Source: CAVQZC01 sp963718315 (GTDB lineage: Bacteria; Actinomycetota; Thermoleophilia; Gaiellales; JAICJC01). Taken from it: DNA of 64,000 bases. The notes under the pieces were generated by a model that had not been told where the DNA came from, searched no databases, and worked only from the letters and a program-made list of their open reading frames with translations. Below are positions 28,334 through 35,952 of this stretch, in pieces (position 1 is the first letter of the stretch; every line of letters starts with the position of its first letter). Position numbers and translations under genes: made by a program. The DNA lies in contig CAVQZC010000007.1 of NCBI GenBank assembly GCA_963718315.1, forward strand, positions 310,001 through 374,000, read 5' to 3'.

Positions 28334-31300
28334 CTACCTTCGGCCACGGCCGAAGCTGTTTGCCCGAGGCGCCGCGGCCCGGAACCGTCGCAGCTCTGCC
28401 ACCTCGTCTGCCTCGGCGGCCGGCCGGATCTCCGGCCTGCCGGGGCGGGTGAGGCCCGCCACCTGCTCGGCGATCACGTTGATGGTGCCCTGGCGCCGTT
28501 CCAGCTTGCCGGTCACCTCGACCAGCGGCTCGGAGCGGATCGAGATCCGGTCGCGCTCGTACACGTCGGGCGGCACGATGATGTTGCTCATCCCGTGCTC
28601 GTCCTCGAGCAGCAGGAAGACGATGCCCTTGGCCGTGGCCGGCCGCTGGCGGGCGACCATCATCCCCGCCACCGTCAGCCGCGAACCGTGGCGGTCGGTG
28701 CGCAGGTCGCGCGAGCTGCGGATGCTGTCAGGCAGCGAGGGGCGGAGCAGCGCCATCGGGTGCGGTCCGGTGGTGAGCCCCATCGCCTCGTGGTCTGAGA
28801 CCATCCGGTCCCAGGTGCCCATCGCCGGCAGCGCCGGCGGCGGCGCGGCGTCCAGGGCCAGCGCCAGCTGGCCGCGCTCGGGCGCCCGGTGCAGCCGGAT
28901 CTCCCACAGCAGCGACCGGCGGTCGTCGCTGAAGCATCCCAGCGCGCCCGCACGCACGAGCTGGGCGAGCACGTCCTTGCCGGCAGGCGCCCGGCGCACC
29001 AGGTCGCCGGGGTCTGCGAACCGCCCACCGGCCATCCGCTCGGCGACGATGTCCTCGCCGGTGCGGCCGACGCCCTTGATGTAGCCGAGGCCGATCCGCA
29101 CTGCGCCCTCCTCGATGCTGCAGGTCGCCAGGCTCGCGTTGACGTCGGGCGGCAGCATCTGCACGCCCCGCCGCTCGCCGTCGCGAAGCAGGGTGGAGGG
29201 CGGGTAGAAGCCCATCGGCTGCGCGTTCAGGAGCGAGCACAGGAACTCCGCCGGGTGGTTGCGGTGCAGCCAGGCCGACTGGTAGGCGAGGATCGCGAAC
29301 GCCGCCGCGTGCGACTTGGGAAAACCAAACTCCGAGAAGGCGACCACCTTGTCGAAGACCATCCGGGAGGTCGCCTCGTCGACGCCGTTTGACGCCGCGC
29401 CGTCGCGGAACCGGTGCCAGTGCGACTCCAGGGCGGCCCTGCTGCGCTTGCGGCTCATCGCCCGCCGCAGCCCCTCGGCCTCGCCGGTGGTGAACCCTGC
29501 CATCGCCATCGCCACCTCGAGCACCTGATCCTGGAAGACCACCACCCCCAGCGTGTCGGCCAGCGGCGCTTCCAGCAGCGGATGGTCGTAGGGCACCTGG
29601 AACCCGGGGTCGTCGCGCAGGGCCTGGCGGCGCTTGATGTAGGGGTTGACCGCATCGCCGACGATCGGGCCGGGGCGCACCAGCGCCACCTGCACCGTCA
29701 GGTCGTCCAGGTTCTCGGGCTTCGTGCGCACCAGCGACTGCATCTGCGCCCGGCTCTCGATCTGGAACACGCCGACCGTGTCGGCGGCCTGGATCTCGGC
29801 GAACACCTCGGGGTCGTCGAACCCGATCCGCGACAGGTCGACCGGCTCGGTGGCCGTCTCTGCCAGCAGGTCGACGCACTCCTCGACCGCCGACAGCATG
29901 CCCAGTCCGAGCAGGTCGATCTTGAGGAAGCCGGCGTCGGAGCAGGAGTCCTTGTCCCACTGGCAGATCAGGCGGCCCTCCATCGCGGCCGGCAGCACCG
30001 GCACCAGCTCGACCAGCGGGGAGGAGGAGATGACCATGCCGCCGGAGTGCTGGCTGATGTGGCGAGGCAGGCCCATGATCTCGTCCATCAGGAACAGGAA
30101 GGCACGCCAGCGGGGCGAGTCCAGCCGCTCCTGGGCCTGTGGCGGCAGCGTCTCGGGCGGTTCGACGGCGCCGCTGCCGTTGTCCCAGCCGTCGGTCAGC
30201 TTGGCCATCCGCTCGATCTCGCCGGGCGGCAGCGCCAGCGCCTTGCCCAGATCGCGGATCGCTCCCCGCGCCCGGTAGGTGGGGAAGGCGGCCACCAGCG
30301 CGGCGTGCTGGGTGCCGTAGCGGCGCTCCACCTCGAGGATCAGCCCCTCGCGGACGTCGCGCGGGAAGTCGAGGTCGATGTCGGGCACGCTGACCAGGTC
30401 GCGCGACAGGAAGCGGCCCAGAAAGAGCCGGGTTGCGACCGGGTCGACGTGCGACAGGCCGATCAGGTAGCAGACGATCGAGCCGACGCTGGAGCCGCGC
30501 CCGCGCCCGGGCGGCAGCAGCCGGCGAGCGGCGCTCTGGCCGCGCACCTGCCGGGCAACCTCGCGGGCCATCTCCAGGATCTCGCCGTGCAGCAGGAAGA
30601 AGCCGGCCAGCCTGTGGTGTTCGATCAGGTCGAGCTCCTGGGCCAGCCGGCTGCGGGCCTCGTGGATGTGGGGGAGGCCGGCGTAGCGGCGCTCCAGCTC
30701 GTCGCTGCAGGTGCGGGCGAGGGCGGCCTGCGCCGTCTCGCCGGTCTCCGAGACGAAGTCGGGATAGCTGTAGCCGAGATCCTGGGTGAGGTCGAAGCGG
30801 CAGCGGTCGGCGACCTCGCGGGCGCCGGACAGTCCCTGCTGTGGCAGCCGGGCGGCGGTCTGCGCCGGCTTGCGCATCACCGACTCGTGGTTGCCGCGCC
30901 GCTCCGCCTCGCAGGCCTCGAGGGTGGTGTTGTGGCGGATCGCGACCAGCGCGTCCTGCAGCAGCGCCCGGCGTGGGTTGTGGGCATGTGGATCGCCGGT
31001 GGAGACGGTGCGCAGCCCCGTCCGGTCGGCCAGCTCGGTCAGCAGCCGGTTGCGGCGGGCGTCCCCCTGCCAGTAGGGCCGCTGTAGCTCGATCGAGAAG
31101 CGTTCGCGCCCGAAGACGCTGCGCAGCATGCGGGCGTCCCGCTCGGCGTCGGCCAACCTGCCCTCCGCCACCGCACGTGCCACCAGCCCGTGGCGGGCGC
31201 AGCCGGACAGGCAGTGCAGCCCAGCGGCATGGAGCGCGAGCTGCTCGAGGGTGAGGCTGGGGGAGCGGCGATCCTCGACGTGGGCGAGGGTGATCAGCCG

Positions 31301-31567
31301 GCACAGGTTGCGGTAGCCGGCCTGGGTCTCGACCAGCAGCGTCAGGTGGGAGCCGTCCCGAAGCGTCACCTCGCAGCCGGTGATCGGCCGCACGCCCGCC
31401 TCGCGGGCGGCGTGGGCGAACTCCAGCGAGCCGCTCAGGCCGTCGTGGTCGGTCAGCGCGAACGCCTCGTAGCCCAGCTCGGCGGCCCGCGCCGCCACCT
31501 CGGCCGGCTGCGAGGCGCCGTCCAGGAACGAGTAGCAGGAGTGGGCATGCAGCTCGGTGTAGGTCAT
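28334..31567 (-). CDS. dnaE2: Error-prone DNA polymerase DnaE2
   Basis: C-family alpha subunit that performs damage-induced mutagenic synthesis with ImuB. 1077 residues from ATG 31567. The PHP domain is at the N-terminus (YTELHAHSCYSFLDGASQ, ALTDHDGLSG). The catalytic aspartates lie in SVPDIDLDFPRDVREGL. The C-terminal OB fold (SRLTVAGMMVARQRPATAKG) and the short DnaE2-type tail distinguish it from replicative DnaE. ATG overlaps the stop of the small upstream gene (ATGA), so both come from the LexA-controlled promoter at 31.8 kb. No frameshift in 3.2 kb. Confidence 0.96.
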   Translation of the reverse strand: MTYTELHAHSCYSFLDGASQPAEVAARAAELGYEAFALTDHDGLSGSLEFAHAAREAGVRPITGCEVTLRDGSHLTLLVETQAGYRNLCRLITLAHVEDRRSPSLTLEQLALHAAGLHCLSGCARHGLVARAVAEGRLADAERDARMLRSVFGRERFSIELQRPYWQGDARRNRLLTELADRTGLRTVSTGDPHAHNPRRALLQDALVAIRHNTTLEACEAERRGNHESVMRKPAQTAARLPQQGLSGAREVADRCRFDLTQDLGYSYPDFVSETGETAQAALARTCSDELERRYAGLPHIHEARSRLAQELDLIEHHRLAGFFLLHGEILEMAREVARQVRGQSAARRLLPPGRGRGSSVGSIVCYLIGLSHVDPVATRLFLGRFLSRDLVSVPDIDLDFPRDVREGLILEVERRYGTQHAALVAAFPTYRARGAIRDLGKALALPPGEIERMAKLTDGWDNGSGAVEPPETLPPQAQERLDSPRWRAFLFLMDEIMGLPRHISQHSGGMVISSSPLVELVPVLPAAMEGRLICQWDKDSCSDAGFLKIDLLGLGMLSAVEECVDLLAETATEPVDLSRIGFDDPEVFAEIQAADTVGVFQIESRAQMQSLVRTKPENLDDLTVQVALVRPGPIVGDAVNPYIKRRQALRDDPGFQVPYDHPLLEAPLADTLGVVVFQDQVLEVAMAMAGFTTGEAEGLRRAMSRKRSRAALESHWHRFRDGAASNGVDEATSRMVFDKVVAFSEFGFPKSHAAAFAILAYQSAWLHRNHPAEFLCSLLNAQPMGFYPPSTLLRDGERRGVQMLPPDVNASLATCSIEEGAVRIGLGYIKGVGRTGEDIVAERMAGGRFADPGDLVRRAPAGKDVLAQLVRAGALGCFSDDRRSLLWEIRLHRAPERGQLALALDAAPPPALPAMGTWDRMVSDHEAMGLTTGPHPMALLRPSLPDSIRSSRDLRTDRHGSRLTVAGMMVARQRPATAKGIVFLLLEDEHGMSNIIVPPDVYERDRISIRSEPLVEVTGKLERRQGTINVIAEQVAGLTRPGRPEIRPAAEADEVAELRRFRAAAPRANSFGRGRR

Positions 31568-31815
31568 CCGCGCTGCGCGTACCAGAGACCGCCGCGGCGG
31601 TCGTGAAAGACGACCGTGTTGCGGCCGTCGGCCATCACCAGGTCGAAGTAGGTGCGGTGCACCGGCCGCGCCGTCCACCAGCCCTCCTCGACCCGCCACT
31701 CGTCACGGAGCTGGTCCACCTGCCGGCCGCCGACGGCGGTCGGCGTGCCCGCCCGGTTGGTGGTGACGGCGATCTCCCGCGGCGCCCCCAGCACGCGAAC
31801 ATATGTTCGCTTCAT
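31564..31815 (-). CDS. Small accessory protein of the imuB/dnaE2 cassette (DUF6504-like)
   Basis: 83 residues. The C-terminal half DEWRVEEGWWTARPVHRTYF with VFHDRRGGLWYAQRG resembles the short uncharacterised protein next to imuB in many Actinobacteria and Chloroflexi (pattern 'W-R-(V/I)-(D/E)-(D/E)-x-WW-x-x-R-P'). That match is from memory. It is translationally coupled to dnaE2. The LexA box lies inside its codons 3-7, and TATTCT sits 6 bases before its ATG, so it heads a leaderless SOS transcript. Role unknown; probably part of the mutasome. Confidence 0.75.
   Translation of the reverse strand: MKRTYVRVLGAPREIAVTTNRAGTPTAVGGRQVDQLRDEWRVEEGWWTARPVHRTYFDLVMADGRNTVVFHDRRGGLWYAQRG
31796..31809. 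promoter_or_regulatory. LexA (SOS) box within the start of the small accessory gene
   Basis: CGAACATATGTTCG, a perfect 14-bp palindrome matching the actinobacterial/Gram-positive consensus CGAAC-N4-GTTCG. On the minus strand it covers codons 3-7 of the accessory gene, 4-17 bases downstream of the start, in position to block RNA polymerase. Confidence 0.9.
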
Positions 31816-31821
31816 GGGTCG

Positions 31822-31827
31822 AGAATA
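31822..31827 (-). promoter_or_regulatory. -10 element of the accessory gene-dnaE2 operon
   Basis: TATTCT on the minus strand, 6 bases before ATG 31815. Transcript would be leaderless and overlap the LexA box. Confidence 0.55.
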
Positions 31828-31851
31828 GCACCTTCATGCGCCGTGCGACCT

Positions 31852-33039
31852 CTATCCCTCGAACGGCACGAGCAGGCTTCGCCCCTCGGGGATCCGCGAC
31901 CAGGGGGCGATCTCGACCACGCGCATCAGGTGACCTTCGCCGAGCGCCGAGCTGACCTGGCGGGCGGCCTCGGCGGCGCGCTCCCGGCGCACCTCCTCGG
32001 CGGGGCGCAGGAGCTGCTCCTGGCGGCCACCCGGCTGGCCCAGCTCGGCCAGCTCGAGCGAGATCCGGTCGACGTGGCCGGGTAGCTCGGAGAGCCGCGG
32101 CAGGAGCGCGTCGCGCAGCCGCCGGGGATCGCCGGTGGCGTCGCGCAGGGCGACCTGTTTGCGCCATGACCCGCCCCCGGCCAGGTGCGCAGCCAGCACC
32201 AGCCCGCGCACCGGCCGCTCGCCGCGCACGGGCAGCGCCAGCACCCGGTCGACCAGTACCACCAGCGCCTGGCGCAGCGTCAGCTCGTTGCCGACCGGCT
32301 CGGGGAAGTCGATCGCCTCGCGCATCGGCTCGGGCGGGGTGCGCGGGCAGACGTAGCGCTCGTCCTCGCCGCGGGCCAGCCGCCAGGCAGCGATGCCGGG
32401 GCCGCCGAAGCGGTCGGCGACCGACGGCAGCGGAAGCGCCGCCAGCCGTCCGGCGGTCGTGATCCCGAGGGCTTCCAGCTCGTCGGCGACTGCCTGCTCC
32501 ATCCCCAGCCGGTCGACAGGGAGGCTTGCCAGGAAGCCGGCCGCGCCCTCGTGGGTGACCTGCAGCGGCCGGCCGGGCCGCGCCTGCAGCGCCGCCACGT
32601 GGGAGACGAAGCGGCCCGGGCCCGCGCCCGTTCGGCCGCCGGCGCCGAGCCGGGCGCCGGCTGCCGCCAGCAGCCGGGTCAGGCCGCCGTGCATTCGCAC
32701 CAGGCCGTCGGCGGCAAACAGCGCCCGGCCAGGCTCGACCGGCTCGACCGCGGCGCCCAGGTCTTCGAGCGCCCGCAGCATCGCCTCGCCTGCGTCGGCC
32801 ACCGCGCTCGGGTCGGCGGGGATGAGAGAGATCCTGGGGCAGCGGGCGATCGCCTCGCCGACCCGCATGCCGGCGTGCACGCCGAAGGCGGCAGCGACCG
32901 CGTTGGGCTCGCCCACCACGGGAGGGCCGCCCGGCTCGGGGCCGAGCGCGACCGGCGTCTGGGGCAGCGAGCCTTGCAGCGTCGCCCGCAGCGCGAAGCG
33001 GGGGACGAGAGCGCAGACGATGGTGTCGAAGGTGCGCAA
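31852..33039 (-). CDS. imuB: ImuB, catalytically dead Y-family polymerase-like mutasome protein
   Basis: About 395 residues from TTG 33039 (TTG 33078 upstream is less likely, as it would contain the LexA box). Y-family fold without the catalytic acidic motif: the first strand reads TIVCALVPRFALRATLQ instead of the DxDxFF segment of DinB, and the second site reads ALFAADGLVRMHGG. Both differences are typical of ImuB, which bridges the beta clamp and DnaE2. The finger and little-finger regions are conserved (EPNAVAAAFGVHAGMRVGEA). No imuA' gene is adjacent. A LexA box lies directly upstream. Confidence 0.85.
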   Translation of the reverse strand: MRTFDTIVCALVPRFALRATLQGSLPQTPVALGPEPGGPPVVGEPNAVAAAFGVHAGMRVGEAIARCPRISLIPADPSAVADAGEAMLRALEDLGAAVEPVEPGRALFAADGLVRMHGGLTRLLAAAGARLGAGGRTGAGPGRFVSHVAALQARPGRPLQVTHEGAAGFLASLPVDRLGMEQAVADELEALGITTAGRLAALPLPSVADRFGGPGIAAWRLARGEDERYVCPRTPPEPMREAIDFPEPVGNELTLRQALVVLVDRVLALPVRGERPVRGLVLAAHLAGGGSWRKQVALRDATGDPRRLRDALLPRLSELPGHVDRISLELAELGQPGGRQEQLLRPAEEVRRERAAEAARQVSSALGEGHLMRVVEIAPWSRIPEGRSLLVPFEG

Positions 33040-33057
33040 CGGACCTTCGATCGTAGG

Positions 33058-33071
33058 CGAACATGTGTTCG
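33058..33071. promoter_or_regulatory. LexA (SOS) box upstream of imuB
   Basis: CGAACATGTGTTCG on the plus strand: perfect CGAAC/GTTCG arms. It sits 19 bases before the imuB TTG and about 27 bases upstream of the -10 of the divergent SDR gene, so it could affect both. Confidence 0.88.
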
Positions 33072-33097
33072 TATGCAAGTGCTGCTGATAGTTGATC

Positions 33098-33103
33098 TAG
33101 GAT
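33098..33103 (+). promoter_or_regulatory. -10 element for leaderless SDR gene
   Basis: TAGGAT, 6 bases before GTG 33110. The context TCTAGGATCGG is repeated at 35129 before the endonuclease-fold gene. Confidence 0.5.
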
Positions 33104-33109
33104 CGGCGC

Positions 33110-33769
33110 GTGCCTGGGTCTGCCATCGTCACCGGCGCCTCCAGCGGCATCGGCCGCGCCGTTGCGCTCGACCTCGTCGAGGCCGGCTACGACGTCACCG
33201 CGGCTGCCCGCCGGGAGTCGGCAATCCCGGGAGCGGTCAGCGTGCAGAGCGACCAGAGCGATCCGGCGGCGCCGGCCGAGCTGGTGGCGGCGCACCTCGA
33301 GCGCTGCGGCGGGCTCGACCTGCTGGTGGCCAACGCAGGCGTGCTGATCGAGGAGCCGCTGGACGGCCTCACCGTCGATGCCTGGGACCAGATGTTCGAC
33401 TTGAACGCACGGGCGCCGTTCCTGCTCGTCCAGGCGGCGCTGCCGGCGCTGCGCGAGTCACAGGGGCTGGTCGTGATCCTCGCCTCCCAGGCCGGGGTCG
33501 ACGGGATGCCCGGCGCTCCCGCGTACTCGGCCAGCAAGCACGCCGCGATCGGCCTTGCGCAGGCCATTGTCCAGGACGAGAACATTCGCGCGACCGCGCT
33601 CTGCCCGGGCTACGTCGACACGCCGATGGTCGCCGGCGTCCCGGTGCCGCCCGAGCGGATGATCCGCCCCGAGGACGTGGCCCGCACCGTGCGTTTCCTG
33701 CTCGAGCTGTCGCCGGTCTGCACCGTCGACCAGGTGGTCATCCGGCGGCTGCGCCGTCCCCGCCAGTAG
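33110..33769 (+). CDS. Short-chain dehydrogenase/reductase
   Basis: 219 residues, classical SDR. The cofactor loop is IVTGASSGIGRAVALDL, followed by LVANAGVL, the catalytic Ser in VILASQAGVDG and the Tyr/Lys pair in AYSASKHAAIGLA. The PGYVDTPM segment is typical. Substrate unknown. Divergent from imuB, with the LexA box in the shared upstream region; whether it is damage-induced is open. Confidence 0.88.
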   Translation: MPGSAIVTGASSGIGRAVALDLVEAGYDVTAAARRESAIPGAVSVQSDQSDPAAPAELVAAHLERCGGLDLLVANAGVLIEEPLDGLTVDAWDQMFDLNARAPFLLVQAALPALRESQGLVVILASQAGVDGMPGAPAYSASKHAAIGLAQAIVQDENIRATALCPGYVDTPMVAGVPVPPERMIRPEDVARTVRFLLELSPVCTVDQVVIRRLRRPRQ

Positions 33770-33772
33770 GCG

Positions 33773-33949
33773 TCAGACGCCGAGGCCGATCTGGCGTTCA
33801 ACCAGGCCCGGGTTGTGGCGCTCGACGACCTCGATGTCGAACACCTTGCCGCAGGAGTCGCACAGGTAGCGGTCGCGCTTCTCGATGAACCGCAGCGCCC
33901 GCCGGTGGCACGAGTGGCACTTCGGGATCTTGGGCTTGGCCTTCCGCAT
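33773..33949 (-). CDS. Small zinc-ribbon protein
   Basis: 58 residues: MRKAKPKIPKCHSCHRRALR, then RYLCDSCGKVFDIEVV. Two CxxC pairs 18 residues apart form a zinc ribbon. It is preceded by TAGCGT 8 bases from ATG. Function unknown; such ribbons often bind nucleic acid or other proteins. Tail-to-tail with the SDR gene, 3 bases apart. Confidence 0.7.
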   Translation of the reverse strand: MRKAKPKIPKCHSCHRRALRFIEKRDRYLCDSCGKVFDIEVVERHNPGLVERQIGLGV

Positions 33950-33957
33950 CCTGACGG

Positions 33958-33963
33958 ACGCTA
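33958..33963 (-). promoter_or_regulatory. -10 element for the zinc-ribbon gene
   Basis: TAGCGT, 8 bases before ATG 33949; overlaps the last codons and stop of the DedA gene. Confidence 0.4.
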
Positions 33964-34542
33964 CTGATGGCGTCGGACGCGATGCCAGATCAGCGCAGCC
34001 GCCACGGCGACTGCCACGACGATCGCCGCGCCCGGCCCGAGCGCCTGCTCGATGGCGCCGACCGATGCCGCGAACAGGTAGCCGCAGAGCGTCACGACGA
34101 CCACCCAGGCAACTCCACCGGCGACGTTCCAGACGGCGAAGCGGCGCACCGGCATCCGGGTGGCGCCCGCCATCCAGGGGGCGAAGATGCGCACGAACGG
34201 CACGAAGCGGGCCGTCACCAGGGCCTTGCCGCCGTGCCGCTCCACGAATCCTTCGATGCGGAGCAGCTGCTGCTGGCGGGGCCAGCCCCGCGCCACCAGC
34301 CGGTCGAGCAGGGGCCTGCCGCCGACCCACCCGATCGTGTAGCCGACCGACGCCCCCAGCACCGCTGCCACGGCGGCGAGCGCCATCACCGCCGGCAGTT
34401 CCAACCGACCCGTTGCGGCGGTTGCGCCGGCCGTGAGGAGGATCGTCTCGGCCGGGAACGGGATCCCCACCAGCTCCAGGCCGACCGCCAGGAACACCGC
34501 CAGATATCCGTTCCGCCCGAACCAGTCGAGCAGCGTCGTCAA
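33961..34542 (-). CDS. DedA family membrane protein
   Basis: 193 residues, about five membrane segments. The family signature ELVGIPFPAETILLTAGATA near the N-terminus and the re-entrant loop with FVPFVRIFAPWMAGATRMP are clear. DedA proteins flip lipids such as undecaprenyl phosphate or phosphatidylethanolamine (family knowledge). Start TTG 34542 overlaps the upstream stop (TTGA), coupling it to the coiled-coil gene. Confidence 0.9.
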   Translation of the reverse strand: MTTLLDWFGRNGYLAVFLAVGLELVGIPFPAETILLTAGATAATGRLELPAVMALAAVAAVLGASVGYTIGWVGGRPLLDRLVARGWPRQQQLLRIEGFVERHGGKALVTARFVPFVRIFAPWMAGATRMPVRRFAVWNVAGGVAWVVVVTLCGYLFAASVGAIEQALGPGAAIVVAVAVAAALIWHRVRRHQ

Positions 34543-34883
34543 GCGTCGAACTCGGGGTCTATCCGCCGCAGGTAGTCGCGCCGGGCGGCCAGCGTGGGCA
34601 GCCGCCGCTCGGCAGCGCGGGTGAACTCGCGTTCGTAGGTGGTGCGGTCGCGGGCCGCCATCGTCTCGGCATACCGGTCGCGGAGGGAGAGCAGCTCGTC
34701 CTCGGCCTCCTCGACGAGATCCATGTAGTCGCCGTACTTCTCCTCAGCCGAGTCGCGGCCGGCGTGCTCGTACTCGCGCTTGGCCTCGGACACGCGACGC
34801 AGCAGAATCTGCTGCTCGTCTTCGAACATCACAAGCTGACGCGAGATCACGTCCGAGAACCGGGCCCGCCGGGGAAGGTGCAT
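34539..34883 (-). CDS. Hypothetical charged helical protein
   Basis: 114 residues, strongly charged and predicted to be mostly helix/coiled coil (LLRRVSEAKREYEHAGRD, VEEAEDELLSLRDRYAETMA). No Cys, no membrane segment, no recognised domain. TAACAT 6 bases before the ATG supports the start. Co-translated with DedA, so it may act at the membrane. I do not recognise it. Confidence 0.65.
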   Translation of the reverse strand: MHLPRRARFSDVISRQLVMFEDEQQILLRRVSEAKREYEHAGRDSAEEKYGDYMDLVEEAEDELLSLRDRYAETMAARDRTTYEREFTRAAERRLPTLAARRDYLRRIDPEFDA

Positions 34884-34889
34884 ACCCCG

Positions 34890-34895
34890 ATGTTA
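34890..34895 (-). promoter_or_regulatory. -10 element for leaderless helical-protein/dedA operon
   Basis: TAACAT on the minus strand, 6 bases before ATG 34883. Confidence 0.5.
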
Positions 34896-34905
34896 ACCCC
34901 GCATC

Positions 34906-35128
34906 GGCGGATCGCTGGTTGATTCATCAAGATGAGTGGTCGATATCTCTCGTGGTGTCCCGGGTGGCGAGAACCAAGGCTCGCAAGGACGCAGGGAGCA
35001 TCAATAGTGGACCTAGTGATGCGACTGAGGACACAGCGAGGCGACGGTTCGCAGCCACAGCCCGCCGAGCGCTTGACGGACCCCGGGAGCCTATGGCGGC
35101 CAGGCCCGCGGGAGATGTCGACTAATCA
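34906..35128 (+). ncRNA. Structured non-coding intergenic region, candidate RNA
   Basis: No convincing ORF. Two stacked hairpins are readable: GCGAG-aaccaagg-CTCGC (34969-34986), inside an outer GTCC/GGAC pair, and GCATCA-a-TAG-tggac-CTA-g-TGATGC (35001-35025). A GC-rich inverted stretch follows. It lies between divergent promoters for the helical-protein operon and the endonuclease-fold gene. Could be a leader RNA, small RNA, or just intergenic DNA; no known riboswitch consensus fits. Confidence 0.3.
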
Positions 35129-35130
35129 TC

Positions 35131-35136
35131 TAGGAT
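35131..35136 (+). promoter_or_regulatory. -10 element for the endonuclease-fold gene
   Basis: TAGGAT within TCTAGGATCGG, 9 bases before GTG 35146; same 11-mer as before the SDR gene. Confidence 0.5.
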
Positions 35137-35145
35137 CGGTGGCCC

Positions 35146-35952
35146 GTGGCCGAACGACTGACCCTCCAGGTGCGCACCTGGAACATTGCGCATGGACGCG
35201 ACGTCCCGCCCCCGGGTGACAGCCACCGTCACGTGCGGCGAAAGCACCTCCGCGAGATGGCCCACATGATCACCGAGGAGCATCCCGACATCGTGATGCT
35301 TCAGGAGGTGCCGGTCTGGGCCGGCGACCTGCTGCGGGAGGCGACCGGGATGGGCATCACGGTCGCGCCCGCCTACGGCGCCCACATCCCGTTCGTCCAC
35401 CTGCCGCTCCCGCTGGCGGTCGGCGCGAGCCTGGGCCGTGCGCTGCCGGACGTCGTGCGCACCCAGGTCGAGGGGCAGGCCAACGCGCTGCTCTACGGGT
35501 CCGAGCTGCTGCTCGTCTCGGCCCGCCGGGTGCAGATCAACGAGCGCCGGCGGCTGCGTGGGGAGCCACGGGTCGTCCAGCTCGTGCGGCTCCGGCATCG
35601 CAAACTGGGCCGCGAGTTCGTGGTTGGCAACGTCCACGCCGACCACGGCGAGAACCGCCAGCAGCTCGAGCGCGCCGGCTACCTGACCGCCCAGTTCGCC
35701 CGCGGGGCCCCGGCCGTGCTGGGCGGCGACCTGAACGCGACGCTACACTCGCCGGCGCTGCAGGCGCTCAAGGCCCGTGGCTGGAAGGAGGACTCCTCGG
35801 ACGTGGCGATCGACCATCTGCTGGTGCGCGACTTTGAGATCGACTGGGCAGCGACCCGCTGGCTGCCGGATCGCCGCGACTACTCGGCGAACGGCGACCG
35901 GCCGCTTCGCCTGTCCGACCACGACCCGGTCGACGCGGTGATCTCCGCGTGA
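35146..35952 (+). CDS. Endonuclease/exonuclease/phosphatase family protein
   Basis: 268 residues. Metal-site motifs in order: RTWNIAHGRD, IVMLQEVPVWA, VVGNVHADHGEN, AVLGGDLNATL, AIDHLLVRD and LSDHDPVDAV. All catalytic residues of the DNase I-like fold appear present. Substrate (nucleic acid, phosphoinositide or other phosphodiester) cannot be predicted. Overlaps the next gene by 4 bases (GTGA). Confidence 0.88.
   Translation: MAERLTLQVRTWNIAHGRDVPPPGDSHRHVRRKHLREMAHMITEEHPDIVMLQEVPVWAGDLLREATGMGITVAPAYGAHIPFVHLPLPLAVGASLGRALPDVVRTQVEGQANALLYGSELLLVSARRVQINERRRLRGEPRVVQLVRLRHRKLGREFVVGNVHADHGENRQQLERAGYLTAQFARGAPAVLGGDLNATLHSPALQALKARGWKEDSSDVAIDHLLVRDFEIDWAATRWLPDRRDYSANGDRPLRLSDHDPVDAVISA

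Noticed and set aside
31703..33295. Long open frame (530 codons) antisense-shifted over imuB
   Set aside because: Arg/Ala/Gly-rich composition typical of an out-of-frame read of a GC-rich gene; the imuB frame has clear domain motifs.
34906..35128. c-di-GMP (GEMM-I) riboswitch suggested by GGACGCAGGGAGC
   Set aside because: The GAAA tetraloop, the AAACC strand and the closing GGNUAGCC...GG block are missing; resemblance limited to one short stretch.
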